Assembly (NCBI GenBank): GCA_964034945.1
Contig: OZ035963.1
Location: 64,918,682 to 64,982,681 of the forward strand
Length of the DNA stretch: 64,000 nt
Origin: Chrysopilus asiliformis
Lineage: Eukaryota > Arthropoda > Insecta > Diptera > Rhagionidae
Reading direction: 5' to 3'
Shown piece after piece: positions 1 to 10,681 of this stretch (its first letter is position 1; every line of letters begins with the position of its first letter). A program made the translations under genes and the position numbers. The notes below the pieces were generated by a model. That model did no database searches. It was not told the DNA's origin and saw nothing but the letters and a program-made list of their open reading frames with translations.

Positions 1-1070
1 AAATTGTTGCCTCATTTTCCACGACTATCGATTGACGCGACGTGGAACTGAATTTTACTGGGGCTGCGGAGGTCTTGTCGTGTCTTCGTGCCACGCTTGG
101 CTGAGAGTGGGTGGTGGTGGAGGATTTTCGGAAGGCATGTGGGGTACCAACAGTCTAGGGCTGGAAGAACCTGGGCATTCGGGTTAGCGCTGCATGGCGG
201 AGATACCGAGTAGATTTAATCTTGTAGAATGGCATAGAACGAAAAGCATAAGAAGAAAAAGCGTATCTTGTTTTTATTATTATTGGTGACGGTCGTTGCA
301 GGGTCGGGAGGGCGAGATGTGGTAAAAAAAAAACTCCAGAGTCATTCGACAGCACAGGAGACGTAGTCGAAGAAATTGGGAACGACACAACATCGTAGAT
401 GGCAGAAGAAGCAGCACAACTGAACTGAAAACAAGAAAAACACCTCGAATGGCAAGTCACGTCTCGGGATGGTCGCAGAGGAGCGGGAACGAAAACACTT
501 CAATAACCCGAAAGAAGTACTACAGCAAAAACATACACAAACATCGAAGAAATGAGGGAGAAGGGGGAATAAAACTGGAAACGAGAGAAGACAAAAAAAA
601 AAAACATTCAACTGGAATAAACAGCAAAACTCAAGAAAATAAGAAGTAGAAAAAAATTACGTCAATCTTGAAAGACCGGTTTCTTGTTCTCGTTATGTCG
701 TCGCGCAACATAAAACCAACACAGAATCGTATTTTGAATTTCTGAAACTGGTTCTGCAGATCCGACCCAACCATGCCAAACCCCGCAAGCCGCAAACAGC
801 AACATAAGAAATCCAGAAGATATGAAAAATAACCCTTGTGGTCGCATGATGGACGTCCGTTCAGGTCCAGGGTTGGATATTGTATCCCAGATTTTCTCTT
901 CGAAAGGTTGATAAAAAAATTGCTTGGCGGAATTTACTTTGTAGGAATCCGCAGAAACGACTTCTTGGGCGGATGACGTGGCCGAAATTGTCTGTGGGTA
1001 TGATTTGGAACGTTGAAGGTGGGTTTCAGAACGAAAACAAAAAATACAATTTAAAAAAATTAAAAAAAAA
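1..1070. other. Gene-free left edge
   Basis: No gene is supported here. The stretch is AT-rich with short polyA and polyT runs. A 229-codon minus-strand open frame covers 662-1351, but its first half overlaps repeat sequence and low-complexity A/T runs. Only its last ~100 codons (662-1000), which follow an acceptor-like CCCACAG, look at all codon-like. I do not recognise the product. Confidence 0.4.
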
Positions 1071-1074
1071 CGCT

Positions 1075-1255
1075 TTTGTTTAGAAAAAATGCACCAAATA
1101 AGAGAAAAATAATTTTTTGGGTGCTGTGTATCATAAATAAAAGCGAAATAAATATTTATTTTATTTTTTAAGTTTGATCTCGGTTTTATTTCTGATACAC
1201 AGCACTTAAAAAAATATATTTTTTTTCTTTTTTTGTGCACTTTTTCCCAAGAAAA
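1075..1255. repeat. Inverted pair of a short dispersed repeat (family D)
   Basis: Two copies of a ~90-bp AT-rich repeat face each other. Around 1120-1145 the sequence reads GCTGTGTATCATAAATAAAA and around 1185-1212 its inverse is present. The same repeat occurs singly at about 35370-35510, 41940-42000, 51885-51960, 52735-52825 and 62040-62120. It usually carries an AAGCTTTTATTT-like stretch, a GCACTAAAAAGGAAAAA stretch and then the GTGTATCAGAAATAAAAGCG core. It is non-coding and small, so it is probably the remnant of one end of a larger element. The class is unknown. Confidence 0.6.
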
Positions 1256-1289
1256 GCTTTTTTTTATTCTTTTTTTAAATTTATAATTA

Positions 1290-2020
1290 AGTATTGCATT
1301 CCTGAAAAATGTCGACCTCTTCATTGTGCCTAAAAAACATTTCCCGAGCATCTGTCAGTCTGTCAGTCGGTCTGTCAGTCGGTCTGTCAGTCGGTCTGTC
1401 AGTCGGTCTGTCAGTCGGTCTGTCAGTCGGTCTGTCAGTCGGTCTGTCAGTCGGTCTGTCAGTCGGTCTGTCAGTCGGTCTGTCAGTCGGTCTGTCAGTC
1501 GGTCTGTCAGTCGGTCTGTCAGTCTGTCAGTCTGTCAGTCTGTATATACAACAGTTTTTAGTCTTCAAATATATATTCTGGACTTTCCGTTATCCTTACA
1601 GACTTTGTAATGCCAGAATCGGATTTAATGAGCCCCAAAACCCCCAGAAAAGCTTTTTTGTCGGAAAATTTGAGGAAAACGATAATCACGTCATCCTTAC
1701 AGGACCTTCCGTTATCCTTACCGACTTTTTAACATCAGAATCGGATTCGGTGACCTCAAAAACCCTAGGATAGGATTTTTTCCCGTAAAATTTGGGGAAA
1801 AGGATAAACTTGGTTGTCCTTACAGGACCCTTCGTTATCATTACAAGGACCCTTCGTTATCATTACAAGTATTGCCATCGGCAATAGGACCCTTCGTTAT
1901 CATTACAAGTATTGCCATCGGAGATACGCATGTGTGCAAAATTTCAAGTAGATGACAAGATTTGACCCTGACAGACAGACCGACACACCCGAAAGCAAGC
2001 TAAATATTTAAAAAAAAAAA
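1290..2020. mobile_element. Family A left end fused to an inverted family B copy
   Basis: From 1290 the sequence matches the left part of family A (the block before its CTGT tract, including CCTAAAAAACATTTCCCGAG). A 12-bp tandem array follows at 1350-1543. From about 1550 to 2020 there is an inverted family B copy, with repeated TTCCGTTATCCTTAC units, the GCAAAATTTCAAGT block and a CAGACAGAC tract before AGCAAGCTAAATA. The switch falls at the microsatellite. It is non-autonomous, with no transposase frame. The 12-bp array gives artificial long open frames (Ser/Val/Gly/Leu repeats), which I do not call genes. Confidence 0.6.
1350..1543. repeat. 12-bp tandem array (GTCTGTCAGTCG)n
   Basis: About thirteen near-perfect copies of the 12-bp unit GTCTGTCAGTCG, ending in CTGTCAGT units. 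It is an expansion of the CTGT tract found inside the dispersed repeat families of this window. Because the unit is a multiple of three it creates stop-free frames on the plus strand. Confidence 0.9.
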
Positions 2021-2029
2021 AAAAAAGTT

Positions 2030-3280
2030 TACTGACGATTTTACCGATTTTACCGAGCAGACAGTCGTCTGAATGTGGCTTTAGGACAGTAACTGGAACC
2101 AGTAATGATCGGTGTAGGCGATTTTATGCAAATAATAAGTTTTTTTTTTTAAATTTCTTTCACCCACTCTTAATTTAAGCAAAACTAAAAACGCCTTTCT
2201 GTCCGAACTTCCGAACGCACCCGTTTCCATATTTTTGCACCATTTTCCCTTGTAATTTTCAGCAAAACAAAAACAAAAACATACCCCCTTGATTAGCATT
2301 TTCACAGTGCAATGACTGCCAGCCTACAACCGTTTCGCGAGCATGTGGCCAAGAAAATCCAGGATGGATGGAAGCAAATCCAATCCCACAATGGACCCGT
2401 AATATTGCAATCAAATCGAGCGGATGGTGGCGCAGAGTAGTTTGAAAATTTCCATTCGGTTGAGTTGGCACGAATTCTGGTTGTTTTTTTTTGAAAAACA
2501 AGAAAAAGGAAAACCAAACAACATTCAGAACCATCGGCCATACAAAGAGAGTTAAAAGAGGGCAGTAAAAAAAATAAAAGAAAAAAAAACGACCCAGGAA
2601 TGTTCAAAATGGAGATAGATAAACAAAATATGGCAGAGCAAGTTATGTTTTGCAGGAGACCCGGTCCCTGTTCTGCCCCTGGACCAAAACCACATCACCC
2701 CCGGTCACCCCGCACGACTCATGGTTCGTAACTATTTTTGTTTATTCTTTTTCGGGGCTGGTTTTTGCAGTTAAATGGGGAAAATCAATTACGAAACGAG
2801 TTTTTCAACTCCGGTCTGTTTTCATATAGCAATGTTTGTGGCCGGTTTTACTCGGTTTTCTCCATGTTTCGTTATTAAAGTTGACCAAAGAGTGAACCAG
2901 ACCTTTCCAAATCCGAATGGTTTGTAAACCAATTGGCGCTGATACGAGGGGCAGGGGGGCGATGTTTCAAAAGGATTTTTTTCTTGTTTCGTAAAGAGGT
3001 TTTATTAATTTTTTTTTTTAAATTAAAAAATTGAAAAAAAAAGTTTGAAGAAATCTTTAGGCGATTGTAGGATGACAGCTTTTGGTGGCAGGTGCCTTCC
3101 ATGGAAAGTTGCAGCAGCCACAGTTTCGCCTTGGTCTACTTGGGCGAAAATTACGGCTGCAATGTTTTTCAAATGCGTTTCGGGGGAGAGTTTGAGGTTT
3201 CTGTTTTGGGCTGGAACAGTTTGTGGGGTTAAACTTGAATTTCAAATGAGGAAAAAATACACAAAATTAAAAAAAAGGTT
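2030..3280. other. Gene-free stretch
   Basis: Non-repetitive, moderately AT-rich sequence. I see no exon with coding character and no repeat of the main families. Short open frames on the minus strand (2081-2607) run through polyT-derived phenylalanine and leucine runs and look like chance. Confidence 0.4.
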
Positions 3281-3283
3281 TAC

Positions 3284-3430
3284 AGTAATCCCCAGATAAC
3301 TGCACAACCCTTTTAAGTGCAACAGAAATTCGAACCTTGTGCATATTTTTGAGAATTCTACACAATAATTATCGCTTAACTGCAATCCGCTTAACAGCAA
3401 ATCTCCTATCACTGCTCGAAAAATAGTCTC
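3284..3430 (+). mobile_element. Remnant resembling a pogo-like MITE end
   Basis: The segment opens with CAGTAATCCCCAGATAACTG and repeats themes such as TTAACTGCAATCCGCTTAACAG. This is the style of pogo/Tigger-type ends (CAGT start, tandem sub-terminal motifs). I did not find a matching inverted end, so it is a decayed or truncated copy. Confidence 0.35.
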
Positions 3431-3734
3431 CAATTAACACGTTGGCTACCATGTGAGTCACCGGTGTACACACACTATTGTCATTACCGTCAGTTTCTCA
3501 AGTTCCATGGTTGAGTGCAGTCGCTCGTGCGGTACAAAGAGTTTTTTTTTGTCCGTTATATTTTGTTCGATTCGTTCGTTTTTGTCTGTATTGATCATGT
3601 GTTCACTGGTGACTCACAAAGTACAGAAATGATTTTTGCGTTCTTCCCAGTGTATACTAGCGGAGTAAGCGTTTTTTTGGCTGGTAGCCAACGTGTTAAG
3701 TTTCTCTGTCATATATTTTCCCTCGGGTAAGTGC

Positions 3735-4010
3735 ACAAGTGCTTTCTAAAAGCTTTTATTTAGCTTGCCTTCGTGCTTGTCTGTCTGTCTGTCTGTTTGT
3801 TTGTTTGTCTGTCGGGGTTAAATCTTGCAATCCAATTTTGACCCACTTCCACTCATCCGAAATTTTGCACACATTGTGCTTGTCTGTTTGTTCGTCTGCC
3901 TGGGAAATTTTGCACACATACGTAAGTCTGAGGACGATACAATATTTTCTCTACTTCGTCCTTGCAAGGATAAGGGAAGGTCCTGTAAGGATGACGTGAT
4001 TATCTTTTCC
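3735..4010 (+). mobile_element. Family B dispersed repeat copy
   Basis: It begins AAAAGCTTTTATTTAGCTTGCC, followed by a CTGT/TTTG tract, the block TTTTGACCCACTTCCA, GAAATTTTGCACACATACGT and then CTACTTCGTCCTTGCAAGGA with AGGTCCTGTAAGGATGACGT. The same order occurs at 56390-57015. Other copies or parts lie at 15995-16160, 34890-34960, 40985-41545, 44775-44960, 46285-46385, 49905-50260 (inverted) and 51960-52105. No coding capacity is visible. Confidence 0.7.
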
Positions 4011-4139
4011 TCAAATTTTCCGGCAAAAATCTCATCTGGAGATTTCCATACAAAATTTCAAGTTTTCTGGTTAAAAAATAAATTTAAAATTACTGAAAAA
4101 ACTCGAATTTCGATTCAGTTTGACACTTTTTAAAGACCA

Positions 4140-5848
4140 TTCGTCAGTTTTTTCATTAAAAACACCGCAAATATTTATTTCCGATTGCTAAACACCTACG
4201 AAAATACATATTTGAACTTTCTTCCTATTTACTTTATAGTTTAGGTTTTATCACATTTGTATCGATTTATTGATGACTCCCCAAAATAGCAACGAAACAA
4301 ATTTTGGTTAGTCATAGGTTGGCATGGCAGGTGAATCGGCAACGAATTGGAACTGAACTGAAATTGCCTACCGCCAGTGAAACGCGCAAACATTTAAGGG
4401 TAAATACCCTCAAGGGTATACAAAAATACACAAAAAAAAATACACAAAAGACCACGAAGAAAAATAGTAACAAATATTGAGTAAGTATATGGAAAACATT
4501 TTATTAAGAGGTACAATAGTTCACAAATGAATGTGAAAAGTTCTCGTTTAAGGTTCGCTGGAGACGCCTTTCGCCTTGCGCGGGTTCTTATAATAACAGG
4601 AAAAATGTTTTATTGACCTTTAGAGTGTGTAGGAAAAGAGAGGCAGGGTGCACATTTTCTTCAAAACTCGTCAATCAATAATTGACAGGAGGGATGGAAA
4701 AAAAACTGTTACACCCTAGGGTTATAAACATTTTATTTTTCGTATCGGCTGAAAACCTGTAGGCTGGCAGCATCGGTGTTGGTGAAATCCTTTTCACCCT
4801 AACCTAATATTCTAGCGAATAAAAAGGAACCCCCCGGGAATCGAAAAAATTGAGTGTAAGAAGGAGCCCCGGCTGATTTAACCCTCGTCCTTTTAAAGAG
4901 CACTTGTTCATCGCGATTTCCACCGTCGGTCGGTCGTCTCGCGTGCAGTCAGCCGGCAATCGTCGCCGCCCCTCCGTCAAAGGAGCGACCCTTAAAACTG
5001 GCAACAACTGAAAAAAAAACCACATGAAACACAAGTTTTTGGAAAATCCATTTCTCGGCATCGATTTTCACCGGTCCGTGTTTTTTTTTATTTTTATGAT
5101 TAATGAGGGTGTGCGAGGGTTAAACTGATGGCAAATATACGCAGTACAGTCACGCACATCAATGAAAAACACACACACACACTTGTAGATTGACTCACCC
5201 ACGTTAATGACGGCCGAGGACATCTCCATGCGAGGTTATGTACGTCAAACTGGTATTAAAATATGGAAGAAGGTGGAAAACGAATGAATTTTCCTGCCAT
5301 TCAAGAATCAAGACCACCACGGGGTGGTGGTTCAAATTCAAGCAGCCACGCTATAACAACAAACGGCAACCCAGAGCTTGCTTGGGTCGTTTTTCCCTCT
5401 CGGGGGAGATGGGGCTGTTGTTTTGATACATGCGTTCCACCTCATCCTCTCCCCCCACCGTCGTTGACACCTGATCAATCCGACCGTGTAGCCAGGAATA
5501 GGATAACTCAAGGACCACCATAAGGTGGTGGTGGTTTTCGAATGCTCCCGCTCGTCAGTGGAATCCATTGGAATTCCGTCCATTATTCTCACACCGTCGC
5601 CATCTTGGCACGTTCGAGCATTAAGACTACTCTAGCAACATAAATAAACCGTTATTATTATTTTTTTCAAATGTTAACGCGACACGCACGTATCGTGAAA
5701 TAACAGCACTTCGGTAGCATGAAAAATATAGGGAGCCGACAGTGGGTACCGACGATTTAGTTGTTCTAATGAATTTCTTACCGTTATCCATCGTGGTTAG
5801 GGAGGAGATGGGAGAGGGAGGCAGATTATGGTTCTTTACGGCTATGAT
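4140..5848. other. Gene-free stretch
   Basis: No supported gene. The GC content is a little higher at 4880-5600, with a few 60-90 codon open frames on both strands. None shows a recognisable domain or splice-linked continuation. Confidence 0.4.
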
Positions 5849-5852
5849 TTAA

Positions 5853-6337
5853 GCTCGGTTTAGACGAGACAAGTAACTTGCGGCAAGTAGACGTAAATAC
5901 ACGCGATTTGACCTAGTGTGCGACGCTCGCATATGTGTGAGAATACTTGCCGCTCTCTCGAAAATAATAGAAAGCCATTCTATTTTTGTGGCAAGTAAAA
6001 ACCAATACAAGAACATGGAACCGTGTACACAAGAGGTGGTTTTATGTGTGTGTGTTTCGGTTCATTTTATATTTGCTGCTTTGCCAGAAAACGTCGTAAC
6101 ATTTTAAGGAAAAAACGACACGGATATAAAAAACTCGTCGGCAACAAACAGTTTCAGGTCGAAATTCGCAAATTTTTCCACAAAAAAGAGTCGTGATATT
6201 TTTTCTCAGAAAATTTTAGGTTATGTTTTCCTTCGGCTGTCATTCTACTTGAAATGATTTACTTGAAACGTGTAAACTAAGCAAACTACTTGCCTCTCTT
6301 TACTTGCCGCAAGTTACTTGCTGTGTATAAACCCTGC
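5853..6337. mobile_element. MITE with ~45-bp terminal inverted repeats and TTAA target site
   Basis: The left end (GCTCGGTTTAGACGAG, then CAAGTAACTTGCGGCAAGTA) is matched in inverse by the right end (TACTTGCCGCAAGTTACTTG, then GTATAAACCCTGC). Both sides are flanked by TTAA (5849-5852 and 6338-6341), the expected target duplication. The interior is non-coding, so the element is non-autonomous. TTAA duplications are typical of piggyBac-type transposases, but some other superfamilies also fit and the ends alone do not decide. Confidence 0.75.
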
Positions 6338-6345
6338 TTAAATTA

Positions 6346-6745
6346 CCAAAAGAAAGGGAGAGGGACAGTGAGAGGAAGGGAGAGGGACAGTGAGGAAGAG
6401 GGGAAAAGGGAGAAAGAGAGAGAGAGGAAGAGACAGAGGGAAAAAGAGAGAGAGGAAGAGACAGAGGGAAAAAGAGAGATAGGAAGAGACAGAGGGGAGA
6501 TAGAGAGAGAAAAATAGGGTGGCGAAGAGAGGGGGAACGAGGAGAGGGAGTAAGAGAAGAGAAAGGGAGAGGGGGGGAAGAGAGAGAGAGAGGGAAAGAG
6601 GAAGATACGGAGGGAGAGATACAGGGGAAGAGACGGAGGGAGAGATAGAGGGGGAGAGACGGAGAAAGAGGGTAGATAGAGGGGGAGAGAGGACAGGGAG
6701 AAGAGAAATGGAGGGAGCAGGAGAGAGAGAGAGCAGATTTCGATG
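6346..6745. repeat. Purine-rich low-complexity tract
   Basis: About 400 bp made almost entirely of G and A on the plus strand, with imperfect units such as GGAAGAGACAGAGGGAAAAAG repeated at about 30-bp intervals. It lies directly beside the MITE at 5853-6337. Such homopurine tracts can adopt triplex-type structures, which is inference here. The long Arg/Glu and Ser/Leu/Pro open frames across it are artefacts of composition. Confidence 0.85.
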
Positions 6746-6749
6746 GCTC

Positions 6750-8085
6750 AAACAGATTATTTAGGTACAAGAAAATTGTTTTCCATAAAATTTCACAAAT
6801 TAGACCTACTTTAATAAAAAATAATAATTTAAAAGTGTCCAGGAAGTCCTTTTATGATTTTTCACAGTCAGAATAAGTATTTCGACACTGTGCGACGTTC
6901 ACAATCGCGGCAACTCCCCAAGTGTTTCCCTGATTTAAAAAAAACCCTAAGGACGAAACCGGTGGTGGTAGTAAAACGCACCACTGGCCACGTTTTGCAG
7001 CAACAGCGTCAGGACAACAGAATTCCATTCGAGGGACGCGAACACAAGAGGGCAGTGACGTCCCGATTAAGGTAGAAAACTACAAACCCAGCACCAACAA
7101 AAATCCACCTCCCCCATCCCTCCTTCCCTCCCCTTTTCCGTTTCCCATCTCCACAATATTTTCATCCGCAACACCAAAACACAAACACTTGCAGTCGCGC
7201 AACGATCCAGCGATTCCCATCGAGAACTTTTAACGGGTTTGTGGAAGTTAGGAAAATGGTCGGGAAAATTTGTTGCGGAATTGCAAGTTTTTATCGTTTT
7301 TTGCTTTAAAAAAACCTTTTTTTTTGTTGGGAGCTTTACATGTCGGGGATGCGATCGGAAGATTGGCGTACAAAACCTCCCCAAGGATCAGACATCTGTG
7401 CAAAGTCGCAGAGAATTTTCGCCGGTTCCGCCCATTAAATTTGCCAACTCACCAAGCGAGGCTGGCTCCCCCGATATCCAATTTCCAGCCACCCTTGAAC
7501 GCCTCCCGAAAAATTAGGCACCCCACAATTTCCACTCGGCGGCAGCCAAACTCAATTAAATACCGGAGCGTGAAAATCGATTATTTGAGACGCCCGGATT
7601 TTACTGCCTTTTGCCAATTTACGAGTGGTGTTTGGATATTTTTATTTTTTCCATTTTGCGAATAGACCGGGTTTCAAGGATGTTTTTTTTTGGTTCACTG
7701 GGAAATTTTCGTATTTTCTGGGAAAAAATTTGATCAAATGTTCGATGTTTAGGGATTTGAAGTAAATTGAAAATTACTTCCATGTTTAATTGCTGGGGTG
7801 TGTAAATTTTTGACTACGCATTTATAACTTTTTGTGTTGTTAAAAAAACGGACATGTAAGTTGGGATGGTAAAATAGTCATCCCCCGCGAAATGGGAGTA
7901 CATTCAGAGAAAAAATTGGTCATATGGATCAAATCATTGTTAAATTAACCAAATTTTTAGTTAAAATCACAGAAAAATTGTGAATTGGAATAAATATTTT
8001 TGGGGGGAAATCTTTGTTCAACAAAAAAAATTGTCTTTTTAACAAAAATAAACTTACAAATGAAAAATAAACTTATGCGATTTGG
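6750..8085. other. Gene-free stretch, possibly intronic
   Basis: No exon is supported. If the coding exon at 9058-9218 belongs to a gene running leftwards, this stretch is part of its first intron. Open frames at 7067-7665 overlap each other on both strands and lack codon-like composition. Confidence 0.35.
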
Positions 8086-8770
8086 ATAGTTTTCACCATT
8101 GGATAAGAAAATCTCCCAGAAATCGATAAAATTACAAATTATTTGTCCTTTCCTTCTCCTTCGCCTGCTTTCTTCTGAAACTTTGAAGCAATTTTAATAG
8201 GATTTCCCATGTTTGATAGGAAAATTTCTCAGAAATCGTGGAAAGTAAACAAATTGGCAACACTTCCTCTTTCCTTACCTCTCGCCCGCCATCTTTCTAA
8301 CCTGTAAATGATTTTTTTTGTTCAGATTCACGTCAATAAATAAAGAAATATTGCGGTAGAGAATAAAGTGTAAAATGTTCAGCCACCCCCTTGCCTTTTA
8401 ACCACCTTTCCACTTAACCCCCTATCCAGCTATCTTTCAAGCCATTGGACGGATTTTGACAAAGTTTTCGTCTTTTGACAGGAAAATGGGCGAGAAAATC
8501 TTAACTGAGAAGAGATTTCTGCGATCCCCTAACCTTTCACCCCCCCCCACTCCATTTCCTACATCTCTTGCCACTCTGTTGTTATCTTCTACACTTTTCG
8601 ACGAACTGTGATGTCTCTTTCGTCATTAGGAAGAAAACTCTAAGGCATCCCTTGAGATTTTCTTAATTAGAAAAATTCTCACAACCCCTCTACCTCTCTT
8701 ATCCCCTCTCCTGCTATCTTCTGAAATACTGAACGGATTTTAACGGAGTTTTCTCTTTTTGAAAGAGTTT
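8085..8770. repeat. Degenerate tandem array of ~140-bp units
   Basis: Around five diverged units follow one another. Each has a C/T-rich block (as in CCCCTCTCCTGCTATCTTCT), then a phrase like CTGAACGGATTTTAACGGAG, then GGAAAATTTCTCAGAAATC. A further single unit is visible at about 11010-11140. The 40-bp segment at 8780-8825 (CAAATGAATAGTCATATAAT core) is also repeated directly at 8833-8877. This resembles a decayed satellite or the repeated interior of a transposon. No coding sequence is present. Confidence 0.55.
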
Positions 8771-9057
8771 TTCACGAGGAAACTTCAAGCGTATCAAGCG
8801 TACAAATGAATAGTCATATAATTTCTTATTGAAACTTCAAGCGTACAAATGGATAGTCATATAATTTCTTATTGAAAAGAGAACATATTTCCACTCGAAT
8901 TTGAGGATTCCAAGAGTAAAATCTTGGATTTCTAACTAAGAATCTTCACTAAATTCACGTTTTCAAACGCTTTCATAAAATTTATTGACACAACCAATTG
9001 GTTTTCTAAAAAAAAAACTCCGCAAAAAAATATTTCGTAAAAAAACTCTTAACGCAC

Positions 9058-9218
9058 CTGTGAATTGGTGATGCTCCAGATGGTATCCTTTGCTGATAAG
9101 CAATTTGTGGTGGTGGTGGAGGTGCCGTTTGCTGCTGTGACGATGGTCCACTATCACCTGCCCTTTGTCCGGGCGGTGGACCACCGACCTGCACTGACGA
9201 ACGTATGGCCGCTTCCAT
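9058..9218 (-). CDS. First coding exon of a Pro/Gln-rich protein (partial gene)
   Basis: A 53-codon frame starts at an ATG whose codon ends at 9218 and runs to a consensus donor: exon ends ...CACAG and the intron begins GTGCGTTAAG at 9057 (phase 2). The peptide starts MEAAIRSSVQVGGPPPGQ, then has a Ser/Gln stretch and a run of five prolines (residues ~33-37) before IAYQQRIPSGASP. This low-complexity composition is typical of the disordered N-terminus of nuclear or signalling proteins. An in-frame TGA lies six codons upstream of the ATG, which supports it as the start. The next exons must lie to the left, perhaps beyond the window, because none in 1-9000 links convincingly. I do not recognise the family. 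An internal exon with an acceptor just before the ATG is the main alternative. Confidence 0.5.
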
Positions 9219-9221
9219 CTC

Positions 9222-10545
9222 ATTCCGACGCGGTCATATTTTTAAGCCATTCCATGACGTTTAATTTGATTTCTTTTCTCTTTTCCTGTCGTTTTGAATT
9301 CACTTTTTTTTTTATTATTTATTTTTTTATTATAGAAAAAATTTATTAACTCTTCAACCACAAATCTTAAATATTTTCATCACTTTTTCATTTTTTTCTT
9401 CTTCTTTTTTTCCTTTTTTTGCTCTGCTTAAATTTTAAAACTTTCTACCTTTCTTACTTTTTTTTAATTTCTTCAACTTTTATTAACACTTTTTATGGAT
9501 TTTTTTATTAGAAAACTTTTCGTTCACATTAAAACTGAATCCTGAGGGGAAAAAATGGAAAAAATACGTTCAAAAAATTATCGCAAAAAAGATTTGTTAA
9601 AAAAATTTAGTTTTTCAGGGAAAAAAGAGACGAAATTTTAATTAAATTACTTGAAATTTTAATTAAATTACTTGAAATTTTAAAAATATTTCAAAAAAAA
9701 ATTCTATGACACTTTTTTGCTTAATTTTCTGGACAATTTAAATGAAAAAGACGAAATGCTAAAAGGACCCTCCGCGAAGCCGAATCCCCGCAGAACCAGA
9801 ACAAAATTCTCTGAGGACAAAAAATTTCAACACGAAGCAATATCGCAAAATGGCTTCATTTTACAATCGAATCAAAAACAAATCGAATTTTATCAAATCA
9901 ATCACTTGAGATTTTTACATCGAATGCACTTTTCCTGAAATATGGGCATTTTTCACAAATTTATTTTCATTACTTTTGCTTCCACTTGTGATTATGAAAA
10001 CGCGCCGCGCACTAGAATTCAAGTTGATGGTAGTTGAATAAACATTTGTAATGTTTTAAGTGGCCTTCTTAGGTAATCCTAGCTTTAATACTTTTAAGTG
10101 CTCTGAAATGAGAGAAAAATTACATAAATTGTAGAAATCTATATTAATTTGTAAACATTGTAAAGTCGCAAATTGATAGCGAAAACATGGATTGTAAATT
10201 TTTAGGTTATAAAATGTTTTTTTTTTAAGGAAATTGATGGGATATGAAAAAAATCGTAGGAATTTTTATTAAAACAACATTTGACTGCGTAAAAAAAATT
10301 GTTTTATTAAAAAATTATTCTAAGGTTTTTACAAAATTGTATCTTTGATAGAAATCCAAAATATCTTAGGCGTCATTTACATTTGACACTGCATTTCGCG
10401 AACTTTATTCAGCGACACTCAATTTATGTTTCACAACCTTTTACATTACACTACGATTTATTCCTGAATTTATTCCTGAAAGACGCCCGAACTCGGATTT
10501 TTCATATAAAACTGCCGGGATAAATTCAATTTTTGACAACTTTTG
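9222..10545. other. Gene-free stretch (putative 5' side of the minus-strand exon)
   Basis: Very AT-rich with long A and T runs (9300-9700). If 9058-9218 is a first coding exon, its 5' UTR and promoter would begin here. I see no reliable TATA or initiator motif to place it. A short direct repeat (GAAATTTTAATTAAATTACTT, two copies) lies at about 9632-9675. Confidence 0.35.
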
Positions 10546-10549
10546 CTAA

Positions 10550-10678
10550 GGGCCTGTTTCACCACAACTGGATAAGTTTTATCTAGTGGTTAAGTGTATC
10601 TCAGCGATCTTGGGCTAAGACATATAACAGATATTTATTTACTAGATAAAACTTATCTAGCAGTGGTGAAACAGGGCC
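10550..10678. mobile_element. Harbinger-like MITE with TAA target duplication
   Basis: A 129-bp foldback. The left end GGGCCTGTTTCACCAC and the following TAAGTTTTATCTAGT are matched in inverse by ACTAGATAAAACTTA and GTGGTGAAACAGGGCC at the right end. The element is bounded by TAA at 10547-10549 and 10679-10681. A 3-bp TAA duplication with short inverted repeats is characteristic of the PIF/Harbinger superfamily. It has no coding capacity. Confidence 0.8.
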
Positions 10679-10681
10679 TAA

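Noticed and set aside
662..1351. 229-codon minus-strand frame with a hydrophobic segment near its end
   Set aside because: Its first half overlaps the inverted repeat pair and A/T runs. The last part after an acceptor-like CCCACAG might be an exon, but nothing links to it and I recognise no domain.
1309..1773. 154-codon frame of Gly-Leu-Ser-Val repeats
   Set aside because: It is a product of the 12-bp tandem array within repeat elements.
6290..6770. Arg/Glu-rich and Ser/Leu/Pro-rich frames up to 156 codons
   Set aside because: The homopurine tract gives stop-free frames by composition alone.
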